A stretch of 64,000 nt of DNA from Setaria digitata (taxonomy: Eukaryota; Nematoda; Chromadorea; Rhabditida; Setariidae). The stretch's first letter is position 1; each line of letters opens with the position of its first letter. The translations under genes and the position numbers were made by a program. Shown here piece by piece: positions 39,001 to 51,616 of the stretch. The stretch is from contig RCAB01000304.1 in NCBI GenBank assembly GCA_003640385.1, forward strand, positions 1 through 64,000. The letters run 5' to 3'. Under the pieces are notes generated by a model that saw only the letters and a program-made list of their open reading frames with translations, did no database searches and had not been told where the DNA came from.

Positions 39001-42000
39001 TGTAACCTGAATTATTTTTGATCATTGGAAAGAAGCGCAGATCGATCTTATCGAAGCGTAGTCAGTGATAATTTAGACAAGTCGACAAGTATTAAGCTGT
39101 GAACGTGAGTTACCTCAGTTATTTTGAGTCTTTTACTACAAATATTTCAAAGCGGAAGGGCCTAAAATTAGCATATCCAGTGCTTTTGAATCAATATTCA
39201 ACTTGATTAAAAGTTGAAATGTGAAATGCTGAAGAACAGCAAGTATTGATTTTATGGTTTTAAAATTTTCGAATATTTCCGTGAGTGACGAGCTAATTTG
39301 CTTCTTTTAAAATTTGATATAATTGTTTGCTTATCATCGTTATCATGGAGTGATAAGACGAACATAATTTTAGAAAGTGCTCCTTTATTTCTGGCAATTT
39401 AATTAGATAAACAGTTGAGGTTATTCACAGATTATTAATATTTTGCGCTTTTTCTCAAATAATTTAAAAAAAAATTGTGTCCTTTTCTTCCAGTAGCATT
39501 TTCACAGCTCATTTTAAATTGGATTCAAAAAAAAGGCGCATTGTCGTGCCTTTTTCTTTTTTCTCATTGTTTTGCTTCATTTTTAATACTTTTAAATGAA
39601 ATTGGCAGAAAAGGACTATCATTTTCTTGAAACTTTCTAAAACTATGGTCTAAGAGTTCTCCGAACTTTCAATACATTTTCCTCAGTTTTTTCCCTTCGA
39701 AAGTTTCAAACAGTTACAAGATGCAACTGTTTCTAAGCTCGTCATCATTTCCGGTTTAACACACGTAACATCTTGCCGGAAGTTTCTTCCTTAATCTCTG
39801 GATGATTTTTTTTCTCTCTTTCCTTTTTACTTGCTGTCATTTTGTTCATATTTAAAATCTATGTCAAAAACATTTTTTATTTGTTTATTTATTTGAAAAA
39901 AAAAAAAAAAAAAAAACTATAAATTTTCTGCCTTCATAAGTTAATGAAAGGAAAAAGCGGCTATTCTCGAATTTGTACTTTTGTTGATTCATTACTTTAT
40001 TTATCATAGATATTAAATTATTCAAAATATTTCGAACTTGCAGTTCGTTTAGAATTTTCTGACAGAAAGTGAAAGAAAGCCTTTTTGATTCTAACTTTTG
40101 TTTTCATATCATTTTTATAAGTGAATGAAAACAATTCGGGTGGAATGGCATCAGTATGTTTCTAGATTTTTTTTTTTTCTAAAACAAAAAAATTTTCGGA
40201 TTTTTCTCTTTCATCACAAAACATTCTGTTCATTTAGTTTATCACTTCCTGTTCTGTCCATTCGATCTCACCCAGGATATCACGGACTAAATGTTACGAA
40301 TATATTCCAGACGGTCCAGGAGAAGTAGCTATCTTATTTCCGTGTTAGCTTAAAAACACACATTACATCAGTTATTGTTAATTAATCAGTTTGGTCCTTT
40401 TCAAAAACCTTTTATTTTCTTAAACAGAGACTTTAGCGTTGCAAAATCAGGTTATCGTAATAATAGCAATTGTTTGGTATCTTTAGTTTTATTCTGGATG
40501 CAACGGTGTCTATTTTAGAATTATTTCATGATTTATGTTCTGCTGTCGAAATTTATTCTCGACCAAAATACAAAAGTCATGTAGTCATTTTGGTAAAGGA
40601 TTGCTCGAAATTGTTAAAAGTTAGTTACGAATGAGTTCATCAACGCCTTTTTTTCTTCGATGAATTTTATCGGAAATAGTAAACGTCTCTATGTTTGTAT
40701 CAGTCTTTTAAGACATATTCCTTTATCAATTTGAAATTCTAGAATTTTTGATGCCAGATTGCTAATTTGCCACAGTAGTTTTAGTCGGAAATTTCTCTTT
40801 TAAACTATTAAAATGTCAATTTTAACATAACCATTCTCTTTATGTTCATTCTGTCCAAGAAACGGTGAACTGATCAATTTGTTGCAACTGAAATTTAATA
40901 ATATTTCGTCAAAGTTTTAGCATTTTTTTCCTAACTTTTGCAGTGCCATATTTTGTCACTTAATAGAATTAATATTTGTTCAATTGCTGAATGGTCACTG
41001 GATAGGTTGGCTATTACATGATCCACAAATTGTTTTACAATGCTATTTTCCATCTGAAATAAAATTAGGTGGAGATTGAAAGAATGACAAAAAAATTGTG
41101 TGAACTTTTTGAAAACTTTCTAAATTAAGAAAATTGATAGCAAATAAAAATATTAATTTGGGTTATTCAAATGTGACACACAATCTTGCATTCATTAATA
41201 TGCGATAGATTTTTTTCAATATATTTACATTTTTTGAAATATTACTTATAAAGTAAAGCAGTGGGGATTTTTTTCTGCCATTTTTTAATTAAAAAAAAAA
41301 AGCTTTCCTTTTTTGAGTTATTATTTGAATTTAAATTCTTTGCAGAAAATGATAGAGGAAAAGGGAGAGAAAAGAAAGGAAGAAGCGGTTTAAATAATAA
41401 CGTACTTTTTCAAAAATTCTTATGAAGAGGAAATGTGTACATTTCAAATCTCATTACTACTACTATTTGACCTCATTCATTTTCTCTCTCTCTCTCCTTA
41501 TTCATTTATTTATTAAACGGTTCGTACTGTGTTGGTTTAATTCATTCATTCATTGAAGAGAAAATGATGATATATGCTCATCATGTAAAAATGCCAATGA
41601 TATCTTTTGGCCTAATTACTTATATTTTCATGCAATAATTCTTCCGATAAACTTCAATAGCTATCAACGAAAGTCACTGTGTCACGTTTAGTTCTTTCTG
41701 TTTCACGCATTACACGTACGTCTGAAGTTTTCTAATCATTTCTATTCCCTGTTCATCTGTTGTTTGTAAGTTTATTGGCTTGTTTCAAGCGTTTTGTCCT
41801 TTCCATTTCCCCGTCGTTTCATCATCCATCTGGTATTTTTACAACAATTTCCCGCAAAACCAGGTCACGACTAATTTGCATTTCCAATCCACTTACCTTT
41901 ACCTTTCTTTTTCCTTCCCTCTCACACATTTCCAATCTTCACAATTAATGCAGCTTGTCGAATTTCACACTATCTTGAATCCCAAATATAGTGCATTTTT

Positions 42001-45000
42001 GCAAGTTTCGCTTAAAATTTACAACTTTTACAATTATTTTCTTGATGGAACATTCGACGTAATATTCATCAAGTACCGCTGCTCTGCTGTGAGCTCCTCT
42101 GATAGGAATGAATTGAGAGCAGTATGAGATCGAAAATATAATTGCAATATTGAATAGTAAAAGTGATAGCAATAGTTTCGATGAGGTACTTTTGTCCAAT
42201 TATTTTCATTAAAAAAAAAAAGCTAACATATTTCATTCAAATAATGAATTTTATTAAAATGCCCTCTCCTTGAAATGTTACTTAAAAAAAAAAAAAAAAA
42301 ACAGTCTCTGTTCTTCATACGTTTGAAATTCCTTATTCATTTCTTTTTTTTGTTTATCTCTTTTTCTTCTAATATTTCAATTTTCCTTTCGTAATTCTTA
42401 AAGTACTTCCAAAAAAAACTTCTTGTTTTCATACCTATCAGTTTCACTGTTTATGGCTTTTTAAAATAACTTCTTTTATATGTGTTTCGTACATGTAAGA
42501 CAAAACTCACCACTAAAGGTGCTTAGAGGTAAAGAGAGTGATATTGAGGGATTTAGAATTTTTGGAGAATTTCTTTAATACTTAAGTTTCGGAAATTTTG
42601 ATACTTTTCCATAAATTTAGTAAAATGTAATTTTATGCTGAACGATTTAAACTGGTGATTTCATTAACTCAGCTTTCGTAATTTTTTTTCTTATAATTTA
42701 CCAATCCAAGGTTTATTTTAAAAATTAAAACAAAGTTAAAACGGTATGCTGATTTTTTTACCTTCAAGATGGAGGCAAAATGTCTCACTACTAATTACAA
42801 CATCATTAGTGTGGAAAGCGTCATTAGATGCAATATATATATTTTGGGAACCGTTAATGGCTTGAATTGCTAATTACGCTTAGTTCAAGGTTAGATTTTC
42901 GAACTGATCGATTATAGTGAAACGATATTTAGCTTCTTTGGGAATTGTTCCTTTCTGATTTCGTTTTTCTTGAACTTTTTCAATAATTTTTTTTTTTTTA
43001 CTGAAAGTGACCATTTTGGAATTTCTTTATACGTACCAATCAATGATAATTGTTGAAAATAAATTTTATTTTTTCCTCCCATTTTTGCCCGGAAAAACCC
43101 TTCATTAATCTGATTTTTCAGTTTTTTTTTCCTATGTCAAAATAGGAGTAATGATTAATTTAGAAAATTTATAGTACCATTACGGCAAAACCTATCACGT
43201 AAAAATTTTTTAATAATTTATTATTATTATTTCTTGGGTACATGAAAATTAGACATTATGCGTGATGGACAAAAATTTCTCCCATTTTTCAAAGAATTTC
43301 GTGATAAGATTTTCCAAGCCACTTCAGTCGAATGCTTTAGATGTTTCTGCCTTTAAAAGATAGAAAAAATAGTTTGAAATAAAAAAAAAACGAAATTTAA
43401 ATTTCAAATTTTCAAAAATCCATTTTATCACATAAGTTATCACCTGCTCATGAATTTCTTGTGTTCAAAATTTCGTTGTTTTGATTATATTGATATCCTT
43501 CCTCTTCCTCTGCTCAGTCTTAATTCACAACTGTTTTAAACACTGCATCTGTTTTCTTTTTTTTTTTTGCTGTGAGCAATTTTTCAACCGAATATTCTGC
43601 ATTCTCCTGAAGTTTTTGCTGAAACTTTAAGGTATTCCCCCATTAAATAGCATTTAGTACAATGTGAAAGCTTTAAGTACAACTTCTGTTTTTTTTTTTG
43701 AGCTTATAGGTTTTAAATTGATAAAAACGAACAAAATTTGAAATGAATTGATATAATGGCACTTTTTGTTTTTCCTCAAAGATTTCTCATCAAGTTGAAG
43801 ATTTCCAAGCTCATCAACTTTTTCCTCCATTGCTTCTCCTTTCGTTTTTCCTTTTTCTTTTTCTGTTTTTGCCTTAAAAAAAAATTGATGCTTAAAGAGC
43901 TTGTTCTTTTTTTTATCACATATCACCATTTGGACCATTATACAAACTATCTCATTCCTAACTTTCCAACTTTTATCACCTTATCATTCACACTCTTTGC
44001 TGCATCTAGTCTATTATTTTGTTTTTTTTCTGGCTAACTGCCATTAAAATTCTTTTAGGAATATAATTTAGAATAATTATAAAAGTTGAACCTTCAAATT
44101 GTTGTAAAAACTGATTTACGAGCAACAGTAAAGTACAATAAACCTCTGATAGGTAGCCAAAATTAGTAGAATTTGCCATGTTCATAATAGTATTCATTTT
44201 ATGGGGATTTAATTTATCCTCCAATTTCTGCAGCTTTTTAAAGCACTCTTTAATGTTCTTAGTTTCATTTACATGAAAATTGAGAATGAAATCTAAAAAA
44301 TTTAATTTACTTCAGATTTAAATAATTCGGTGTCTATAGAGAAAATGTCATCAGTTAAACTGAATTTCAAAACTTTGTTTTGAATCAAACCTTACTTACT
44401 TTGATTAGCATACAATGAACATGTTCTTTAAATGGTTTTAAATTTTTAGCTTTTAAGCGTGATTGGAATTTTTATTTTGTTTTTGGTTTGATTTCAGAAT
44501 AAATCCACAGTAGATCCATTTTGAGATGAGAAATAGTTGAATTGAAACTACAGCACTTAAAGGTCGACAAATTATCATTACGAGCTTACTTTTTGCTTTT
44601 GTAATTAATTATCATTTATAGAATTTTTGCCAAACATTTTTTTTTTAGCTTCCAAATGTACTTCTTATTCTCAGAAGTTTCCTCAGTTGTCAAAATTCAG
44701 TTGCAATTTTAATTTTATCCCATCTTCTTATCAGCAATCACTGCTGATCTCATTCCGTTTCGTTTAGTTCCGCTTAATTTATTTAACTAATACACTGAAA
44801 CAATTGCTTTTAAACAGTTCTTTTTTCCTCATTTCATACTTCATTCAGTCACTTCTTTGTAATGTTGCGTCGATTAACTTGAGCTTGCTTTCCCGAATAC
44901 CATCTGCCGGATTTTTAGCATTCCTTCTCAGTTTCTTCTTTTTTTTATTCCTTTATTACGCATAATATTTCTACACTAATTAGCGTATAAAGCAAATTTA

Positions 45001-45549
45001 CAGTCTTCATTTGCCTGATAAATGGATATCATTTGATTTGATTCGCTTTTCTTTTTAAAGCTTATCATTTTTCATTTGGATATAGTAGACAATGATATAA
45101 TGTTATGGAGTTTTATTTAATTTACGATCAGTAATTGCAGTATGTTCATAACATAATTTAGGTAAAATCACAATTCAATATCTGCAGTATAATAAGCAAT
45201 TCTACTGGGGCAAACTAGAAGGATGAAACACTAGGTGTGGAAATTGTCATTTCTTTTCAATTCAAATTCCATTCGTAATTCAGATATTGAAGTGATAAAC
45301 TCTAACAATAGTTAGTAATTATACAATTTCCATTTCATATCCTCCCTGAAAATGATTCATTACTATTGGGAAGTTTTATTTTTTGTTTCATTACTAACAT
45401 TATAAGTTTTGACATTAGTTATTAACAAAGAAAAAGAAAAGATTTAACTGAATAGATTCAATTTTTTTTAAAATCATTTTACTAATGACTATATACAGCC
45501 ATTTCCCTACTTTTTCATACAAATTTCGGTAACTGATAACACTCCTTGG

Positions 45550-45754
45550 GTAAAAAAGTCATTAGCTTAATTAATGATGTTTCAGTTTTTCTTTTTCGAC
45601 TTCGATTTTTCTTTCCGGATTTCGATATCTGAACTCATAATGGAGTGTGATTCANGTAAAAAAGTCATTAGCTTAATTAATGATGTTTCAGTTTTTCTTT
45701 TTCGATTTTTCTTTCCGGATTTCGATATCTGAACTCATAATGGAGTGTGATTCA
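45550..45754. repeat. About 100-bp duplication around N (45655)
   Basis: Bases 45550-45654 recur at 45656-45754. The second copy lacks six bases within a CGACTTCGAT-like stretch. A single N separates them. It is a probable unmerged overlap, with the small indel reflecting assembly error or an allele difference. Confidence 0.8.
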
Positions 45755-45996
45755 TGTAATAAATTCTCCATTATGTAATAATTAGGAAGACGTAGTAGTG
45801 CTGATCGACTTAACGTATCCACTCTCTACGTTGAATTACTGCGTAATTTTCGCACCCTTCGTGAATGGCAATACATCTAATAATATGTGATCATGCTTTT
45901 CAAACGTGTTTTTCGAGTTCAAAATTCCAAATTAGGAAAAAGGAGAAAGATGAAGCTGAGAAACTGAAAAATTTTAAAATTATTTTGTTATTGCAG

Positions 45997-46080
45997 ACTG
46001 GAGCTATTACTGAAGAATAGTGAGGTCAAGGGCACCGCCCTTGTACGGCGATGTTCACTGAGCATCATCCGATCATAAAG
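45997..46080 (+). other. Possible exon bounded by good splice signals, containing a hairpin
   Basis: An acceptor (TTGTTATTGCAG) ends just before 45997 and a donor-like AAAG/GTTAAA follows at about 46080. The interval is GC-richer than its flanks. One frame stays open for 25 codons and ends in TAA at the 3' edge, containing SEVKGTALVRRCSLSIIRS. A perfect inverted repeat, CAAGGGC-ACC-GCCCTTG, lies at 46027-46043. It could be a non-coding 5' exon of the WH2 gene, the last coding exon of an unseen upstream gene, or a small structured RNA. No family is recognised. Confidence 0.3.
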
Positions 46081-46712
46081 GTTAAAACTGATCTTCTTTT
46101 TTTCTTCGATAATTGAAATTTTTACACTTCAAAAGTAGAATTTTAAATTTCATTTTTATTTATTGTAATAGTCTTCATATCTTTTTAAATTTATTCCATG
46201 AGGGTCCACTGATTTATTCTTTAATTGTTAAACATTATAAGCTAACTGAAACATTCCGGTAAGCGGACCAGCATGAAAGTGCGGAATCCGAAGAGATAAG
46301 AGAAGCCTGAAAATCAGAGATATCGTTGACAGATGCAGCTAGCATCTAAGAAGATGAACTTCATTTGAAATTATTTTACATTACACGATCTATATAAATG
46401 AATTATTCTAATAAAAATGATAGTTAAAAGGCTCACTGAATTTGCGATTGAGTGAGCTGACTGTTGCTCTTTGTGCAGGATAGTCAAGTATATAAGTCTG
46501 TAAATAGAAGTAATAATCTCATTTGTCTGTCCGCTAGACTAAATCCAGTATTTGTTCCTTACTAATATTTTTATCAATTATGTCATGCACCTGCTGATAG
46601 TGTATATCTCAAATACTGACAACGATAAATTGGCTGTTGACCTTCCCAATTTTTTTCGTAGAAGTCGGAAGTCAAAAATAAATTTGACATTACAATTCTA
46701 AACATTAATAAA

Positions 46713-49700
46713 ATGAAAATTAGGTAAGTTATCAATTTATCAGATAGCTTAATATTTGTTTGAATGCAGTAATTTGTTGTGTTTTAGAAATTTGGTTATG
46801 GTTTTGTGGATGATACCGGCGAACACTGCGAGAGGAAAAATTTGGTAATTACAGTCTTGACAAAAAGTTGTTTGGAGTAAGTCCTCCTCTCGAGCTAGAC
46901 ACAATGTATTTAGCTCGACCGGTGCAGATGGGTCAGCACAGTTTAGCTCGTGACACGTCGAAACCACGGGCACCACCTCCACCACCAGTGGCGCCTCCAC
47001 CGCCTGAGTTACCTCAGAAGTTGAAGTCAAAATCAAGACCGGCACCTCAGATGGCCGAGGTGAAGCCAGTATTTGATCGAGACAAGTTATTGGATGAAGT
47101 TCGTAGCGGTGTACGACTGAGGCATACGGTTACCAATGATAAAAGCGCACCGATTGGTGTCGGACGTGTACGAAGTGGTGGCTATTCGCCTCCACCTGAT
47201 TCTGTTGCTTCTACTTCTGCATACAATAGTCGACCGGATGCAAAGAAACCTGTTTTTTATGGGCAGAATATTGAGAAAGCAGAAATACCGGTAGTACCAG
47301 TTGCACCACCACCTCCAAAGGCACCTCCACCTGCAGCACTGCTAAAACTTGGTGGTAGCGCCACCTTTGATCGTGACAAGTTACTCAATGAAATTCATGG
47401 TGGTGTAAAATTGCGCAAAACAGTAACCAACGACCGAAGTGCTCCTATCGGAGTCGGAACAGTCCGTAATGACCTAAGCCCTGCACCATCTCCTACTCCG
47501 GAACCTTTCATGCCGTCAAACTTAACGACACATCTTGACGTTACATCTGTTCCTCAGCCGCCATCATACGTACCACCCCCACCATCACCGGATTTCCTAT
47601 CATCCCAACCACACCAGAATAAAACGGCAAAGCCAATCACAAATCCAGCTTTGCTAAAGCTTGGCGGTAAACAACCAATTGACCGTGATGCACTGCTAGC
47701 GTCGATACGAGGTGGTGTTAAATTACGAAAAGTGGAAACTAACGATCGTAGTTCACCGTTTCCGGTGAGTCGTGACACATCTCCAGATCGACATACTCCA
47801 CTAGAACCTATGATGGCACCGCCACCACCACCGCTTCTTGTGCCACCGCCACCTCCAGCTCCATCCGCAGAACCTATTCGACGATCAAGATCGCCGAAAC
47901 CAGCACTGATGAAATTGGGTGGCAAAGTTACGGTGGATCGAGATGAGCTGTTGCGTTCCATAAGACAAGGTGTTAAGTTGAGGAAAACCGTTACCAATGA
48001 TAAAAGCTCAGCAATAATCAATGACGATGATTCAGGTGTACGTTCTCCCGGACGATCGTCACCTTCGACGTCAAATTACGAGGATGATGTTTACGGAAGC
48101 CAAAGCTTGAGTGATCTTTCCAGTATAGGTACCTCAAGGTTTAGTTCTCTTTCAAATATCCCACCAGAGCGACCAAATGATGTGTATTTTGCTTCACCGG
48201 CACCAGTTGTTCCGGAAACTGGTACTAGAGCCAACGGCACATCGACTTCTTCCTACAGCTCTTCCTCAACAAAGTCACCATCAAATCGACTACCACTGAT
48301 CAATGTTAGTGTCGATGTGATGAATTATGATGATGATGTTGAGGTAGAATATGAGCCAGAAACGGTAACATTACAGATACCGGGAAAGTGGAAAGCAGAT
48401 GAGTGCTATTCATCACCGATACCAACACGTAAACAGATTGAAGCTGAAATACCCGCGGGTTCGGCCCGTGATCGAATCAAGATGTTTGGTGCCACTGAAC
48501 GAGAAGCTTCACAGAGCCCTGTGCGGAGTTTGAGCAGAGCCAGGAAATCAGACGTGGAAGACAATAGTGAATTTGGTGTTTCCCGTATAAGAAAACTCTT
48601 TGGTGAAGAGCAGTCACCTCGAGACCGACATGCCGAGGATCATGAACGAGCGGCAGCAGCTGGAATTGGTGAAAGTAGTATCCGAAAGATGGTTCGCAAA
48701 TTTTCCACCGATGATGATTCCAGTAAATCTTCTCAACCTATCTGGTGCCAGAAGAAGGAAGAAAATACTGTCGAGCAGGAGAAAAAAACCCCATCAACAA
48801 AGCAGAAAACCTCGTGTACTAAAGCGTCCATGAGGAAGAAAGCAAATACGAAAGGATCAAAATTACGACGAAAACCATCTATTAAAAATGAGCCAACATT
48901 AGCAGTGTCTAGAAAAGCTTACGCAGCTCCGACGAAATCCAGTGAAGTTTCACCGGAACCATCCTATGAAGTGGAAAAGGAAGTAGAGGATCAGGTCTAT
49001 TCTTCCCTGTGGACTGCACCAAAAGTGGATATTTCAGAATTCAGGAAACGATTTGAGAACCCACCTGAAGTTTCCCGCGATTTAACATCCGAAGGAACAG
49101 TCAAACCGGGCCGTATCAAAAAACCACCATGGATCAAGGATGAGAATTCAGAGCTACCTCCATTGCTACATTTTTCAGGTAAAACTGAAGAAGCGCCTCT
49201 CCCCTCGTGGAAAAAGACTGGAGCCAATTTATCTACTGAGCCAGATGCTACTAAATCCCAGAATTCATCAAAGGCGACTGTGACGAAATCGCTTCACAAA
49301 CAAAAATCATCGGATCATGAAGAGTGCCCAAAATCTCTCGGTACTTTCAGTACTTCAACGTCAACAGCAGCTGGCACAGGGAAAATGATAGCATCTAGTT
49401 TTAAAAAGAACGAGAAGATAGCACCAACACCAACAAAAGCCACAAATAAAGAGGTGCCAACAGTAGAAGAGGAAACTACAGTACCAACTAGAGAAGGTGT
49501 TGGACCGTATCGCTATGTACGGAAAACCAACACTACAGATAAAAAACTACTGGTAAAAAAAAATTCTACTGGTTTGAAGGAAACGCCTGGATATGGAGGA
49601 GGAAATTTGCTAAATTCCGTACCAAAACCATTCCGAAGTAATCTTTCTACAACCGGTCAAACGACAACCATTGGTGTGGATGATACGAAAGGTGAATCAA

Positions 49701-51616
49701 AGGTAGCACCAGGAAATCGACACTTTGTTTTGAAGAACAAAGTTCAATCGAAAGCAGCAAAAAGTCGAGAACGCGAGGAAGCGTTCGCTGACAAGACGGC
49801 AACTGATGCTACCACCAAGACAACTACTGTTAGTGTTTGGAAATATATAGAACTGACGTGTGCAGTAGCACAGAATAGAATTGATTATAAATATAAAAGA
49901 AATATTCTGCTGATGACGAAATTAATTCATTAGAGATCATTTATGACTTTCACTAATTACTGTAATTAAGGAGCTGTAAGTTAGCAATTCATTCTTTGAT
50001 AAATTGCAGGCTAAAACTCGAAGGAAAAGTAAGTGAATGTGTTGTGTTTGAGATTTCTTTTTTCAATCTTCTTTTTCTTTAAAAGCTATCCCGGTCAAGA
50101 GTCTCCTAATTTAGATTAGAAAATGATGATTTAATAAGTTTGATGGGATCATATTCTCCACCTATCATATGCTGTCCTATCATATCATCATCAAAGGGCA
50201 ATAATTTGGCATGAGTTTAGTGATTCTGATGCAGTGAAACAACTTTCAGTAATCTTGTAAAAAAAAACTAATTGTAAATATCGCTAATCCACAGATGGCT
50301 TATTCTCGTGAGATTATTGAACAAGTAAATTATCTTTTAAATTTGATTTTCTGCGATTAATTTAAACATGACAGAAGTTCCAAGCAGTAAAAGATTATTC
50401 TCATGATTCAACTCAAAAAGAAAGCTAGCTTAGAACAAGATTAAAAAGGTGCTAACATTGCAAATTAAAAACTGGCTAAATTTGCAACAGAATGCTAAAA
50501 TGCCTTTCTAGCCAGTATACTAGTAATGCTTTATTTTCTAGCAATTTATGATATTAAGCTATTAAAAATATAAAAATAAACTTTTCTGAAGAATGTTATT
50601 TATAGTTAGTAAACGATTGATTTTCTTTTCTTTTTTCACATTTCATTTTTGTCTTTCTTCTAATCTTTTTTATTTTTTTTTTATTTTTTCATAAATTGCA
50701 TGGAATTTTTTTCCCCTAACATTTCCATACTTTTCTTTCCTTTTTAATTTCTAGCATCAACAAATATTGTATTTTCTTTTCAGCAAACAAAATTACGAAT
50801 CACTGCTTTATTAGCCTTTTTTATCACCTAGTATTTAAGCGCAAAATCATTGACTGATTGATAAAAAAATTACGAATAACAATGTAACTACTTATCAATT
50901 ATAATTTCATTATACTTATAAACTAATAATATTTTGTTTTCTAGCATATTTATGATATTAAGCTATGAAAAAGGTTTTTTTTTTTCCTTTTTTATTAATA
51001 TAAAAGAAAGTTTTGCATCTAATCTTTTTTTGTGTGATATTATTAAGAAATAAATTCGAGAATGAAAGCTATGATATGATTACAGGAGAAACCTGATGAT
51101 GTACATTATGCGAATATTGGTGTAGCTGTTACAAGGGTATATGCGGTACCAATTGAGCATATATCATGGAATAATGGTCACTCGATGTCCACCACCTCTT
51201 CTTCCTCCCTTAACAATGGACATTTTTGTGATAATAATATCAAGCAAACTAATCCCTACTGTTTATCACCTCCATTAACAAGATGTAAATATTCTGATAA
51301 CCATTGGAAAAATCACTCCTATCATCAACACCATCATCATCAGCGTCAGCAACAGCAACAGCAACAGCTCTTCACGTCTCCACGTGAATGGAATGGGGTA
51401 ATTGGTCGGGCGCATCGCGTGATTGTTGGCGTTGGTGGTTCACGTTCAAAGATGACAGCTATATCGAGAAGTTTTCAGCAGCGATCTTTCGATGATGACA
51501 ATGTTCCAATTACAGACCAGCAACGGCAACAGGAGCATCATCTTTTTCGTCAGAATTATTGTTTTAAAATTGATTTAGAAAATGACCAACAACCACTTCG
51601 TATCGTACCCAGGTGA
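46713..51616 (+). CDS. Four-WH2-motif, proline-rich actin-binding protein (WIP/verprolin type)
   Basis: The main exon (46855 to about 49828) encodes four WH2 motifs, which bind monomeric actin. They begin at about 47072, 47366, 47678 and 47933, each with a DRDxLLxxIRxGVxLR core and then TxTNDRSAP-like residues. The LKKT-TNDRSAP form is a hallmark of the WIP/verprolin family. Poly-proline stretches, possible profilin or SH3 ligands, lie before and between them. Motifs 2-4 share an upstream ALLKLGG. The rest is Ser/Lys-rich and looks disordered, with RIKMFG, RIRKLFG and IRKMVRKF repeats. The 5' end is uncertain. The reading frame enters at a TTACAG acceptor (46854) in phase 2, and a tiny exon, ATGAAAATTAG plus GTAAGT, at 46713-46723 would supply a start in phase. 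Otherwise the Met at 46907 is the first. The 3' end probably splices at 49828 (ACT/GTTAGT) in phase to 51086-51616, a His/Gln/Ser-rich exon. If unspliced, the main frame stops at 49933. No WASP-binding tail was recognised. Confidence 0.75.

Larger units (their letters stand above)
28529..45549. other. 17 kb of gene-poor AT-rich sequence
   Basis: I see no exon set that can be joined into a protein. The plus strand stays T-rich with many poly-T and poly-A runs (for example 36841-36857 and 39898-39917). That is the usual look of nematode intron or intergenic DNA in the transcribed orientation, so part of it may be a very long first intron of the WH2 gene at 46.7 kb. ORFs such as 35308-35703 come from trinucleotide repeats. 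A somewhat GC-richer patch at about 31690-31810 has no identifiable product. Confidence 0.5.

Noticed and set aside
47554..48021. 155-codon minus-strand ORF rich in Gly and Ser
   Set aside because: It is the antisense shadow of the proline-rich WH2 exon; CCA/CCT codons reversed give Gly and Arg/Ser.
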